Position numbers and translations under genes: made by a program. From NCBI RefSeq assembly GCF_004210215.2, contig NZ_CP067394.1:2480001-2544000 (forward strand): a stretch of DNA of 64,000 bases, read 5' to 3'. The notes below the pieces were generated by a model. The model did not search any database, was not told the DNA's origin, and worked only from the letters and a program-made list of their open reading frames with translations. Numbering within the stretch: the first letter of the stretch is position 1; each line of letters begins with the position of its first letter. Origin of the DNA: Cryobacterium sp. SO1 (GTDB taxonomy: Bacteria > Actinomycetota > Actinomycetes > Actinomycetales > Microbacteriaceae). Shown one piece after another: positions 9,002 to 18,192 of the stretch.

Positions 9002-9688
9002 TTAAAGCAGCAGTTCGCTGAGCGGGTGCACGAGGTAGCGGAGGGAGTATGCCTCCCAGACCGCGCCCACAATGAACCAGCCCAGGGCCAGAAGTCCGAG
9101 CCATCCGAACTGTCGAAGGCCGCGAAGGTAACCCAGCCGGCGGGTGGTTGCGTCGATGGTCGCGGGGCGCAGCCAGGACCTGCCCAGGAGGTAGGCGCCG
9201 AAGACCAGGATTGAGTAGGCGTGGAATTCGATCAACGCGGTCAACGAATGCGGGATCCACCCGACGGCGGCGATCTCGGTGGTCGGGAACAGGCCCGATC
9301 CGAGGGTGAACGCCTTGTAGGCGAAAAGAGGGATGGCGGCGAACGGCACGATAAGGGACGGGAGCACGATCCACGCTGCGGCGGCGCTGACGACGTTCAC
9401 TCCCAGAATGACCAACGCAAACAGCCACGGACTTTCGAAGAGAGAGCGCACCAGGCCGTTCGTCCCGTCAGCTTCCGAGGAAGCCGCCTTCTGCGCTCCG
9501 AGTTCGGGGAACACCATCGCCGCGACGAGTCCGAGGATGAAGAAGCCGAACACGATCGCGTTGATGATGAGGAAGACGGGGAGATTCCCCCGGATGATCC
9601 GGAAAGGTTTGCGGTAGAACCGCACGTGGTCTGTCATACCTCCAATTGCACTCGACCGTGCGCTCTGGCTGTAGTACCGCCGTGTCAC
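9002..9688 (-). CDS. SpoIIM/DUF95-like membrane protein
   Basis: The 228-residue protein has about five membrane segments. The order MTDHVRFYRKPFRIIRGNLPVF, then VFGFFILGLVAA, then GWIPHSLTALIEFHAYSILV resembles stage II sporulation protein M relatives, which in non-sporulating actinobacteria are of unknown role. The internal ATG at 9637 may be the true start, because the first 17 residues are unlike the family. It sits between the small export-like gene and the GlxA regulator, all leftward. Confidence 0.55.
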   Translation of the reverse strand: MTRRYYSQSARSSAIGGMTDHVRFYRKPFRIIRGNLPVFLIINAIVFGFFILGLVAAMVFPELGAQKAASSEADGTNGLVRSLFESPWLFALVILGVNVVSAAAAWIVLPSLIVPFAAIPLFAYKAFTLGSGLFPTTEIAAVGWIPHSLTALIEFHAYSILVFGAYLLGRSWLRPATIDATTRRLGYLRGLRQFGWLGLLALGWFIVGAVWEAYSLRYLVHPLSELLL

Positions 9689-9710
9689 CGAGATCTATGA
9701 CACAGCGTCA

Positions 9711-10700
9711 CTACCGGGCAAGCAATACTCGCGATCCATCTCCGGCCCGTCCGCTCCCCCCAGCAAAGGTGGCCCGATACTCGGAGGGGGTCACATCCAC
9801 GATCCTGCGGAAGTGCAGCCGTAGGTTCGATCCGGTTCCCAGGCCGACCTGATCCGCGATCTGGTCGACGGACAGCCTCGTGGTCTCCAGGAGCTCTCGC
9901 GCGGCGTCGACCCGGGCGCGCAGGATCCACTGCAACGGGGTGTTGCCGGTCTCTTCGGCGAAGCGCCGCAGGAACGTGCGCGGCGACATCCGCGCATGCG
10001 CCGCGAGACCGTCGATGGTGAGGTGCTGGTCGAGCCGCAGCATGACCCATTCGCGGGTCGTGGCCAGAGTGTCACCGCGGGGTACGGAGCTATTCTTCGG
10101 CGAATACTGGGCTTGCCCTCCGCTCCGGTAGGGCGCGGTCACGAGGCTGCGGGCGATCTCGTTCGCCGCGCTCACCCCGAGGTCGCTTCGCACAATGTGC
10201 AGGCACAGGTCGATGCCGGCGGCGGCACCCGCCGAGGTGAGGATACGTCCTTCGTCGACGAAGAGCACGTTCGGCTCGACAGTGATCTCCGGGTGTCGCT
10301 CCGCCAGCTGCTGCGCCGCGTCCCAGTGCGTCGTCGCACGGAGACCGTCAAGCAGACCGGCATCGGCGAGCGCGAACGCACCGTAGCAGATCGACGCGAT
10401 CCGCACACCGCGGGATGCCGCGCTCCGAAGTGCTTCGTACACCTCTGTCGGCACCTGTCGACCCGCCGGCGCGTAGCCCGGGACGATGATCGTATCGGCT
10501 CCCGCCAGCGCCTCCAACCCACGGGAGACGGCGTACCCGAAGCCCCCGTGCGCCGGCACCGTTCCGGGCTCGACCCCGCAGACCGAGACTTCATAGGGGA
10601 ACCCCGTCTCAGGATGGAACACCTCCGCTGGAATCCCCACGTCCAGAGGGAGAGCACCATCAAGCACGAGAACCACCACGCTATGGGGTCGTTGCATCAC
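9711..10700 (-). CDS. GlxA-type transcriptional regulator (DJ-1/PfpI domain plus AraC HTH)
   Basis: Residues ~7-170 form a DJ-1/PfpI-like domain (SVVVLVLDGALPLDVGIPAEVF, then IASICYGAFALADAGLLDG, which holds the family Cys). Residues ~220-315 form an AraC helix-turn-helix (LTIDGLAAHARMSPRTFLRRFAEETG, then LSVDQIADQVGLGTGSNLRLHF). Members respond to small amines or oxidised compounds. The gene diverges from a quinone-oxidoreductase-like gene across 148 bases that contain an inverted repeat, so it probably controls that gene. Confidence 0.88.
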   Translation of the reverse strand: MMQRPHSVVVLVLDGALPLDVGIPAEVFHPETGFPYEVSVCGVEPGTVPAHGGFGYAVSRGLEALAGADTIIVPGYAPAGRQVPTEVYEALRSAASRGVRIASICYGAFALADAGLLDGLRATTHWDAAQQLAERHPEITVEPNVLFVDEGRILTSAGAAAGIDLCLHIVRSDLGVSAANEIARSLVTAPYRSGGQAQYSPKNSSVPRGDTLATTREWVMLRLDQHLTIDGLAAHARMSPRTFLRRFAEETGNTPLQWILRARVDAARELLETTRLSVDQIADQVGLGTGSNLRLHFRRIVDVTPSEYRATFAGGSGRAGDGSRVLLAR

Positions 10701-10792
10701 ATCACCGCCCTGTTGTCACTATCCTCACACATATTGGCATTGCCGCCACTGGAGTGCCGGTACCCAGTACCAGACACTGAGATGACACCCGT

Positions 10793-10812
10793 TCGGGCGC
10801 GGTCGCGCCCGA
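10793..10812. promoter_or_regulatory. Inverted repeat in a divergent promoter region
   Basis: TCGGGCGC and GCGCCCGA form an exact 8-base inverted repeat around GGTC. It lies 37 bases before the oxidoreductase start and 93 before the divergent GlxA-type regulator start. It may be the regulator's operator; a simple GC-rich hairpin is the alternative. Confidence 0.35.
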
Positions 10813-10848
10813 CACTCCAGATGAGGAATACCTATCATTACTGACACC

Positions 10849-11841
10849 ATGAATGCCATTGTCCTTCCCCGTTTCGGCGGTGTTGCTGCGTTCGAACTGC
10901 GCACCGTTCCCGTACCGAAGGTCGAACCCCGCCAGGTGCGGGTGCGCGTCCATGCGACCGCCGTCAACCCGCTCGACATTCAGATCCGCCGCGGAGACTA
11001 CGCAGATCACGTCCCTCTCCCCGCGATCATTGGACACGACATATCCGGCGTGATCGAGGAAGTCGGCTCCCACGTGACCGAATTCCGCGCAGGCGACGAG
11101 GTCTACTACACACCCCAAATCTTCGGCGGCACCGGCTCGTACGCCGAGCAGCACGTCGCCAACGTTGATCTCGTCGGCCGGAAGCCGGCGAATCTCAGCC
11201 ACCTCGAGGCGGCAAGCATGACGCTCGTCGGCGGGACGGTGTGGGAGGCTCTCGTGACACGAGCTCTGCTCACAGTGGGTGAGAGCATCCTCATCCATGG
11301 CGGCGCGGGGGGTGTCGGCACGATAGCGATCCAGGTCGCGAAGGCCATGGGCGCACGGGTGATCACCACAGCGAAAGCCGGCGACCACGAGTTCGTGCGC
11401 TCTCTCGGCGCCGATGAGGCGATCGACTTCACTTCGGCGGATTACGTCGATGCCGTGGCCGAGATGACGAGAGGCAAGGGAGTCGACGTCGTCCTCGACA
11501 CGATCGGCGGAGACACGCTCACACGAAGCCCGCTCACGCTCGCCGACTTCGGACGCGTCGTCAGCATCGTCGACATTGCGCAGCCGCAAAACCTGATCGA
11601 GGCGTGGGGCAAGAATGCCGCCTATCATTTCGTTTTCACTCGGCAAAACCGCGGCAAGCTGGATGCCCTCACCAACCTTGTCGAGCGCGGTCTCGTGAAG
11701 CCGGTCATCGGCGCGACTCTCCCGCTCGCTCGGATGGGCGAGGCTCATGAGCTCCTGGAGAACAGGCGGTCTTATGCACTTCACGGCAAGATTGCGATCG
11801 ACGTGGCAGGCGACACTGTCGCCCTGCCCACTCGCGCCTAG
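10849..11841 (+). CDS. NADP-dependent quinone-oxidoreductase-like dehydrogenase (MDR superfamily)
   Basis: The 330-residue product has an N-terminal GroES-like domain ([18 protein letters not shown], then [15 protein letters not shown]) and a Rossmann domain with [15 protein letters not shown] at ~residue 150. The zinc-binding cysteines of alcohol dehydrogenases are absent, as is usual for zinc-free quinone or enoyl reductases of this superfamily. It is a likely cytoplasmic NADPH-dependent detoxification enzyme. Divergence from the GlxA-type regulator suggests induction by its substrate. Confidence 0.88.
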   Translation: MNAIVLPRFGGVAAFELRTVPVPKVEPRQVRVRVHATAVNPLDIQIRRGDYADHVPLPAIIGHDISGVIEEVGSHVTEFRAGDEVYYTPQIFGGTGSYAEQHVANVDLVGRKPANLSHLEAASMTLVGGTVWEALVTRALLTVGESILIHGGAGGVGTIAIQVAKAMGARVITTAKAGDHEFVRSLGADEAIDFTSADYVDAVAEMTRGKGVDVVLDTIGGDTLTRSPLTLADFGRVVSIVDIAQPQNLIEAWGKNAAYHFVFTRQNRGKLDALTNLVERGLVKPVIGATLPLARMGEAHELLENRRSYALHGKIAIDVAGDTVALPTRA

Positions 11842-11928
11842 GTGTGAGCGGATCGAGGTCGTCGACCGACTGACTTTCAGCCTCGATGTGACGGTTTCGA
11901 TGAACATCCAGAACAACCAGGCTTTGCG

Positions 11929-13835
11929 CTAGCTGCCGAGATACGCTTCGAAGTGGCGCTCGATCGCACGGTGAAGGAGGATCTGATTCTCCGGGTTGTC
12001 GAAGCCGTGGCCCTCGTCGGTGGCGAGAATGTATTCGACGGGGATGCCGCGTTCCCTCAGTGGGGTGACGATGTTGTCTGACTCGGCCTGCACGACCCGG
12101 GCGTCATTGGCTCCCTGTGCGACCAGCAGAGGGGTCTCAATCTGATCGATCATGGCGATGGGCGATCGGGAGCGCATATCCTCTGCAGCGGCGGGGTCAT
12201 CGGGGTCGCCGACGTACCGGAACCAGCTATTGGCCATATAGGGCCTGGTGAACGGCGGGAGCGACCGCATGAAGTTCACGAGGTCGGACACTCCTACGTA
12301 GTCGACTGCTGCAGCAAACCGATCAGGCGAGAGCGCTGCGCCGACGAGGGCAGCGTAACCGCCGTAGGATCCGCCCATGATGCCGACGCGTTGTGGGTCG
12401 ACGTATCCTTGCGCCACGGCCCAGTCGACGGCGTCGATGAGGTCGGTGTGCATAGCGCGCGCGAACTCGCCGATCGCGGCCGTGGTGTGATGTCGACCGT
12501 AGCCGGTCGAGCCGCGGAAATTGACCTGCAGCACCGCATAGCCTCGGTTGGCGAGCAGCTGTACCTGCGGGTTGTAGCCCCAGGTATCGTGCTGCCAAGG
12601 ACCACCGTGCACCAGGAGCACCAGGGGAAGGTTCGCGGGGGCCACTCCGACGGGAAGTGAGAGAAAGCCTCGCAACTCCAACCCATCGCGAGCCGAGAAT
12701 CCGACCGCTTCCATCGACGCGAGGTGGGCCGGCTCGAGATGCGGATAAGGACGGAACAGGATGTGGGCTTCCCCGGTGGCGTGGTCGTAAAGCCAGCTCG
12801 TCGCGGGATCGCGGTCATGAATGAATGTTGCGACCCAGCGTCGTTCTGTCTGGTCGGAGGACAGAGTGCCCAGCACCCCGTCCGAGAGCTTCGACAGCGC
12901 TCTGAAAACCTCGGTGAAACTGTCATCCAGCACTTCGATGCGTGGCCGATCACCGATGAATCTCGCTGCGATGACCTCACCTGTGCGGCGGCTGGTGAAG
13001 ACCGTGGGCGGGAGGACTCCGGGTGCCATTGTCCCGAGGATGTCGAGGCTGGAGCCCCCGGCGGCGGCAACGACTGTCTCATCGCCGGTGTCTCGATCGA
13101 TGCGGATCAGCCGGAGATGGTCCGAGTCACCGTACGCGCCGATCAATAGACCCGTCCCATCAGGGGTGACGAGTTGAGGCTGCACGCCCACGGGGTACTC
13201 GGCGCCGCCTATGCGTCGGAGTTGTTTGCGCGCACCGGTTCGACGATCAATCGCCGAGAATTCCATCGTTCCGTCCGCCGTCATGCGGGTGGAAAACGCC
13301 GGCGACCCGTGCTGGTCCAGCAGTACGTTCTCCGTCGGATCGGTCTGCTCATGATGGAGGGTCATCTCACCGGTTGCCACATCGATGAGGAACAGATCGA
13401 TCGCAACCGGTCGCTTGTTCATGGCGACGAGCATGCTGCCCGGGTGCGACGGCAACGGCTCGGCACCGAAGACACGTGACCCCGGGGCAGAGGCGTGAGG
13501 TCCTCTGCCGGTTCGTCTGGTCTGCTGAGGTCGACCCGGTACAGGTGCCAGTCCTCGTTGCCATCGGTGTCTTGCAGATACAGCACCCAGCGAGAGTCGT
13601 CACCCCAGTAGTAGGTAGTGATACCTCGTCGGTCATCATGGCTGACGCACACCGCGTCGGCATGGTCCGCGTTGACCCCCCGCACCCACACGTTGCGTCG
13701 TCCATGGGCGGGTGCGAGGTAGGCGATCTTCGATCCGTCCGGCGAAATCGACGGATGGGAAAAGGCCGGATCCGCGAAGAACTCCTCGACAGCGATCAGG
13801 CGGGGCGGTGAGCCATGATTCAGTTGCGAGTGCAT
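11929..13835 (-). pseudogene. S9 prolyl-oligopeptidase-family peptidase, frameshifted
   Basis: The gene starts at ATG 13835 (GAAGGA ribosome site) with LIAVEEFFADPAFSHPSISPDG, a propeller typical of S9 acylaminoacyl peptidases. The frame is lost after DLTPLPRG near 13475-13490, inside a CCCCGGGG run, and resumes in another frame as AEPLPSHPGSM. The remainder is intact, with the nucleophile in GGSYGGYA, the Asp in QGANDARV and the His in DEGHGFD, ending at 11929. One base missing near 13480 (or two extra) would reconcile the halves. It may be a real inactivation or a homopolymer sequencing error; the rest shows no decay. Confidence 0.85.
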
Positions 13836-13890
13836 AGCGGTGATCCTTCGGGGTGGCTGTGCTTGGCGTCTCGAAAGGGCGGTCGGCGAA

Positions 13891-15513
13891 TCAGAGCGTG
13901 CACGCCAACTCGCCCTCTGGCAGTTCGAGGTGGATGAGATAAGCCGCGGCAATTTCGTCCACGCACGGGCTCGCGCCACCCGAGACAACTGTATGTCCTT
14001 CGCCCTCGACCGTCAGCAGGGAGCTGCCGAGCGATTCTGCGAGGCGGATGCCGCCCGAATGTGGGGTGGTCGGGTCGCCTGTAGTCGACACAACGAGTGT
14101 GGCGGGGAGCCCTTCGATTTCATGCGCGTATGGGATACCCAGCTCGCCGGTCTCCGGCCAATCTGCACAGTGGGAGCGGGCGGCCTCGGTCACGTCGGTA
14201 CCCGGGTCCATGAACGGCGCCTGCTCGTAGGTATCCGTCCGCAGCGCGGCGAGGTCGTCGGCCGACAGCTCATCCTCGTCGACGCAGTTGATCGCCATGA
14301 GTGCCTCGGTGCTGCCGTCGGAGGTGTCTCCGTCGCCCTCGAAGCCGCTGATGCCGTACGCGAGTGCGAGTAGTTCGTTCCCACGGCCTTGCTGCACCTC
14401 TTGCAGGCCGGTGATGATGCGTGGCCAGGCGTCGGGCGAGTACAGGCCGCCCATGACGCCGCTGAGTGCGACCTCGAAATTGACTTCCTCCTCCAGCGCG
14501 GGGACCGGACTCTCTCCCAGGGGCTGAAGGATGGCCTGGAACGCTGCGGTCCATCCAGCCGGGTCGGTACCCAACGGGCAGTCGTGCTGTGTGGCGCAGG
14601 AGGCTGCCATTGCGTCGAATGCCACCTGGAAACCGGTGTAGGACGCGAGAAGTCGATCCTGCAGCTGCAGGGTGGGATCGAATGCCCCGTCGAGAATCAT
14701 CGCCCGCACGTTCTCCGGGAACTCTTCGGCATAGACCGAGCCGAGGCGTGATCCGTAGCTCTGTCCCAGGAAGTTGAGCTTTTCCTCGCCGAGCGCCTCG
14801 CGGAGCACGTCCATGTCCTTCGCCGTGGTGCGACTGCCCATGTTCGCGAGGGCATTTATGCCGCCCGATCCTTCAGCGCACCGCTCGACGAGCGCCTGAG
14901 TGTCTGCTTCGGTGAGCGCCGGCGCGATCGAGCCGAGGCGTTCGAACACCTTGTCGCCTGCGGTTGTGCTGTCTTCCGAGTAGCAGTCGACCGCCGGCTC
15001 GGTGGCACCGACCCCGCGGGGGTCGAATCCGACCAGGTCGAAGCGTTCGGTGATCGCGCTTTCCCCCAACGTCACCGACGCGCCCATCGTTGTGAGAAGC
15101 CCGGCTCCGCCCGGACCGCCCGGGTTGTACAGCAGCGATCCCATTGACTCGCCCCGAGCGGCGATCCGGACAACCGCAACCGACGCCGTCTCACCCTCAG
15201 GGTCGGAGTAGTCCATCGGCACCTCGAGCCGCGCGCACTCCGGCTGATTGGGCGCGAGGGGGAAGTACTGCTCATCCAGGGCTGTGACCGCGTAGCTCTC
15301 GCAACTCTCCCATACGAGCTCCTGGGTGTGGTAGCGGTCGATCGGCTTATTCTGGGGATCGTCCGCGGGCACGCCACCTGCGGGTGCGCACCCGACGAGC
15401 AGGACCCCGAGGGCGACCACAGCAGCCGTCACCGTCATCCCGCGCCATTGTGCTCGTGTGCTGTTGCCGTGCCCCGAAACCACTGGCGGGGATAACTGTT
15501 CTCGTTGCCTCAT
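13891..15513 (-). CDS. Secreted alpha/beta-hydrolase lipoprotein, tripeptidyl-aminopeptidase-like
   Basis: The 540-residue product has a lipoprotein signal (VVALGVLLVGC, lipid Cys near residue 42), then an alpha/beta-hydrolase fold: SLLYNPGGPGGAG (oxyanion region), LVGFDPRGVG, the nucleophile in GQSYGSRLGS, and a C-terminal TAP-like segment with STTGDPTTPHSGG and GEGHTV, which holds the catalytic His. Streptomyces and other actinobacterial homologues cleave N-terminal tripeptides outside the cell. It lies 43 bases downstream of a MerR gene in the same direction and is probably controlled by it. Confidence 0.88.
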   Translation of the reverse strand: MRQREQLSPPVVSGHGNSTRAQWRGMTVTAAVVALGVLLVGCAPAGGVPADDPQNKPIDRYHTQELVWESCESYAVTALDEQYFPLAPNQPECARLEVPMDYSDPEGETASVAVVRIAARGESMGSLLYNPGGPGGAGLLTTMGASVTLGESAITERFDLVGFDPRGVGATEPAVDCYSEDSTTAGDKVFERLGSIAPALTEADTQALVERCAEGSGGINALANMGSRTTAKDMDVLREALGEEKLNFLGQSYGSRLGSVYAEEFPENVRAMILDGAFDPTLQLQDRLLASYTGFQVAFDAMAASCATQHDCPLGTDPAGWTAAFQAILQPLGESPVPALEEEVNFEVALSGVMGGLYSPDAWPRIITGLQEVQQGRGNELLALAYGISGFEGDGDTSDGSTEALMAINCVDEDELSADDLAALRTDTYEQAPFMDPGTDVTEAARSHCADWPETGELGIPYAHEIEGLPATLVVSTTGDPTTPHSGGIRLAESLGSSLLTVEGEGHTVVSGGASPCVDEIAAAYLIHLELPEGELACTL

Positions 15514-15556
15514 GTTCAGCAGATAACACTATGTACCAGCTACACAGTCAATCTGT

Positions 15557-16315
15557 TCAGGCTGTATGCGTCGCTGATCGCTGACCGACGTTTAGCCGCT
15601 CCTGCGCGATGGCGCTCGCGCGCCCCAGCACGTCGAGCTGCGCCACGTTGTACAACTCTCTAAGGGCCTCGGTGACTGCCTCTCGGGTGACTCGTTGACC
15701 CTTCGAGATATGCTCGACCGGCTCCATCACCCACGGGTAGTCCACGAGGTGCTGGGCGAGCTTGGGTGCGAGCGTCTCGGCGACGAGCTGCCTCGTCGCG
15801 TCATCGGCGTCTGCGTGAAGTGTGTCGAATGCCGCACTGGCGCCGTCGGGCTCCGGCTCGGACTCAATCATGCGTTTGACGTCTGTCATCGCTGACTCGT
15901 TGTAGAGCCGCGAATAGACGAGCAAGAGCGAACGATCCGGATCGGACAGCCGAGATGCCACATCCTCGAAGCCCGACGGCACATCGATGGCAGAGGACCC
16001 ATCGAGGGTGGCTCGAATCTCGGCGCGGGTCCTCTGCAGTCGCTCGATGTTGACGGTGAGGTCCGCCTCGATCGCCAGAAGCGCGGCCGTCGGAGGCCCC
16101 CCTCCGAAGCCCACGGTTTCGATCTGCGCGAGTGGTACGCCCAGGTCTCGCAAGCGCCGGACCTGCAGCAACCGTACGAGGTGCCTGGCGCCGTACTGTT
16201 TGTAGCCGTTGGACGTCCGACCCGGTTCGTCGAGCAGACCCGAGCGGTGGTAGTAGCGCACGGTATTCACCGACGTTCCGGCGAGCTCCGCGATCTCCCG
16301 TGTACTCCATGGCAT
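15557..16315 (-). CDS. MerR-family transcriptional regulator
   Basis: The 252-residue product opens with a MerR winged helix: STREIAELAGTSVNTVRYYHRSGLL, then GYKQYGARHLVRLLQVRRLRDLGVPL. A dimerization helix follows and then a ~150-residue C-terminal region without metal-binding cysteines, as in drug- or peptide-responsive actinobacterial MerR proteins. It is followed in the same direction by the secreted hydrolase, which suggests co-regulation. The ligand is unknown. Confidence 0.88.
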   Translation of the reverse strand: MPWSTREIAELAGTSVNTVRYYHRSGLLDEPGRTSNGYKQYGARHLVRLLQVRRLRDLGVPLAQIETVGFGGGPPTAALLAIEADLTVNIERLQRTRAEIRATLDGSSAIDVPSGFEDVASRLSDPDRSLLLVYSRLYNESAMTDVKRMIESEPEPDGASAAFDTLHADADDATRQLVAETLAPKLAQHLVDYPWVMEPVEHISKGQRVTREAVTEALRELYNVAQLDVLGRASAIAQERLNVGQRSATHTA

Positions 16316-16460
16316 GGTTCGTCCATTCTCCCCTGCCGGTTGACGGCCTGGTAGTCAGGACCATCTAAGTCCATGTTCATGAGTCCGACTCAGGCAACGG
16401 GCGTTTAGCGTGCGCCGTGTCACGCCAGTCGGCGGGCGAAGGCCTGCAGCGGGTCCAAGG

Positions 16461-17210
16461 TCACACCTGCTCGCTGCCGCCGTCGACGAAGACTTCGGCC
16501 CCGGTCATATACGTGCTGTCATCGGAAGCGAGGAACAACGCTACGCCAGCGATCTCATCGGGACGACCGAGCCGACCCATGGGCGAGTCGTCAGCCATCG
16601 CCTTCAGCATGGCGGCAGCCTCGGTAGGCCCTGGAGCCAGGTCCGTGAGGCCTGGCGTCTCCGTGGAACCCGGAACGAGGGTATTGACTCGAATGCGTGC
16701 GCTAGCAAGCTCGGCGGCCCAGGTACGACCGAAGGAACGGATGGCCGCCTTCGACGCGGCGTACGCGGTGAATGCCGGAGTGCCATTGCTGGCGGAGGTG
16801 GAGCCGGTCAAGATCACGGACGCGCCGTGGTTGAGCAACGGCAGTGCCTTTTGGACGGTGAAAACGGTCCCGAAGACGTTGCGCGCGAAGGTGCTCTCGA
16901 GATGGTCACGGGTCAGGTCCGCGAGTGCAGCGAATTCGCCGCCTCCGGCATTGGCGAAGAGCACATCCAATCCGCGCCCGCCCGCTTTGACCGCGGCGAA
17001 GAGGACGTCCAGATCCGTGTCACTGCTGACGTCACCCAGCACGCCGATTGCGCCGTGGCCGATCTGTTGGACTGCTTCGTCGAGCTGGTGCTGTCGCCGA
17101 CCGGTCACGTAGACATGTGCCCCTTCCGTCGCGAACCGTTCCGCCGTGGCGAGGCCGATTCCCTGCGTTCCGCCGGTGACCAAGGCCACCTTGTTGTCGA
17201 GTCTTCCCAT
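16461..17210 (-). CDS. Short-chain dehydrogenase/reductase (classical SDR)
   Basis: The ATG at 17210 has an AAGGAG site at ideal distance; the frame is open further upstream but that part is not protein-like. The ~249-residue enzyme has the cofactor motif TGGTQGIG at ~residue 14, the structural NAG motif in FANAGGG, catalytic Ser in GSTSASNG, and the YAASK catalytic pair. The VTGRR segment after strand two suggests NADP(H) preference. It diverges from a TetR gene with two palindromes in the gap, so it is very likely the TetR target. Confidence 0.92.
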   Translation of the reverse strand: MGRLDNKVALVTGGTQGIGLATAERFATEGAHVYVTGRRQHQLDEAVQQIGHGAIGVLGDVSSDTDLDVLFAAVKAGGRGLDVLFANAGGGEFAALADLTRDHLESTFARNVFGTVFTVQKALPLLNHGASVILTGSTSASNGTPAFTAYAASKAAIRSFGRTWAAELASARIRVNTLVPGSTETPGLTDLAPGPTEAAAMLKAMADDSPMGRLGRPDEIAGVALFLASDDSTYMTGAEVFVDGGSEQV

Positions 17211-17320
17211 GATCTGCTCCTTTTCGTTGAAGTCCCACAATCCGCCCGGCGCCCTGCAGCGCGTCACGCTCTCTGCGCTATGGGCTTTGTCTACCGGTGA
17301 GCCGATCATGGTAATGTTTC

Positions 17321-17367
17321 TGACTGGATAGTCAATAACTGTAGGCCATATTTGACCTAACAGTCAA
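17321..17367. promoter_or_regulatory. Two TetR-type operator palindromes between SDR and TetR genes
   Basis: TGACTGGATAGTCA (17321-17334) is a perfect palindrome with 5-base arms, and TTGACCTAACAGTCAA (17352-17367) is another with arms TTGAC/GTCAA. Both share a TGAC half-site. They sit between the divergent SDR and TetR starts, where the TetR product would repress both genes. Confidence 0.7.
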
Positions 17368-17408
17368 GAATCGAGGCGGTCGCCAGCGCCGCCGAAGGGA
17401 CGCGCTGA

Positions 17409-18038
17409 ATGCCACGACCACGAAAGTTCGACGAAACGGAGGTAATCGCCTCAGCGAGCCGGGCGTTTGCCAAGACCGGTTACGCCGGCACCTCGGTGGA
17501 TGATCTCGTCGCTGCAACCGGACTCGGCCGACAGAGCCTCTACAACGCATTCGGCGGCAAGAAGGAACTCTTCATGCGTGCCCTCCTCAGCGACACCGAG
17601 GACGCAGTCGCAGCCGTTGAAGCGCTGCGCCACGGTGTCGACAGCCCTATCGTCCGCATCCGCGCGCAGCTCTTGAGGGTCGCGGTCACCTACGGCTCGG
17701 GTCGGGAGCAGCCCTCACTGTTCGCCAAGGCTGCGATGGAACTCTCAAGCCAAGACCCGAAGGTTTCCGCATCGGTTCTCAGTACCTTCAACGCTATGCA
17801 GATCCATTACCGGGCGTGCATCATCGAAGCGCAAGACGCCGGCGAGGTAGAGGCCGACGCTGACGCTGACGCCCTGGGGGCATTCTTCCTGGCCCTTATC
17901 GAGGGGATGGCGATTCTCGGGGGTTCAGGGGTCTCCAGGACAAACCTGACGGCTGTCGGCCTGACCTCGCTTTCAGCGATCCCACTCTCCGATCGCGGGC
18001 GGCACGCCCTGGTAGGACCTGCAGGCGACTGGAGCTGA
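17409..18038 (+). CDS. TetR/AcrR-family repressor
   Basis: The 209-residue product has an N-terminal helix-turn-helix (IASASRAFAKTGYAGTSVDDLVAATGLGRQSLYNAFGGKKELF) typical of TetR regulators, followed by an all-helical ligand domain. It diverges from the SDR gene, with paired palindromes in the 198-base gap. It probably represses the SDR and itself until a hydrophobic ligand binds; the ligand cannot be told from the sequence. Confidence 0.9.
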   Translation: MPRPRKFDETEVIASASRAFAKTGYAGTSVDDLVAATGLGRQSLYNAFGGKKELFMRALLSDTEDAVAAVEALRHGVDSPIVRIRAQLLRVAVTYGSGREQPSLFAKAAMELSSQDPKVSASVLSTFNAMQIHYRACIIEAQDAGEVEADADADALGAFFLALIEGMAILGGSGVSRTNLTAVGLTSLSAIPLSDRGRHALVGPAGDWS

Positions 18039-18192
18039 CGCACCAACAAGAATTGAGTCCGCGCGACAGCGCGAACCTCGAACGAACAGAGCCCGATGAG
18101 GCAGTCTGCTCGTTCGTGTGGTCGAGGAACCGTCAACCCACCATGTGCGCGGTCGTGGTCCAGGTTGGGCCGTCAGCTGTCCCCAGTGATTT

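Noticed and set aside
10702..11916. 404-codon minus-strand frame over the oxidoreductase gene
   Set aside because: It is antisense to a clear MDR enzyme; its own composition is not protein-like and it has no motif.
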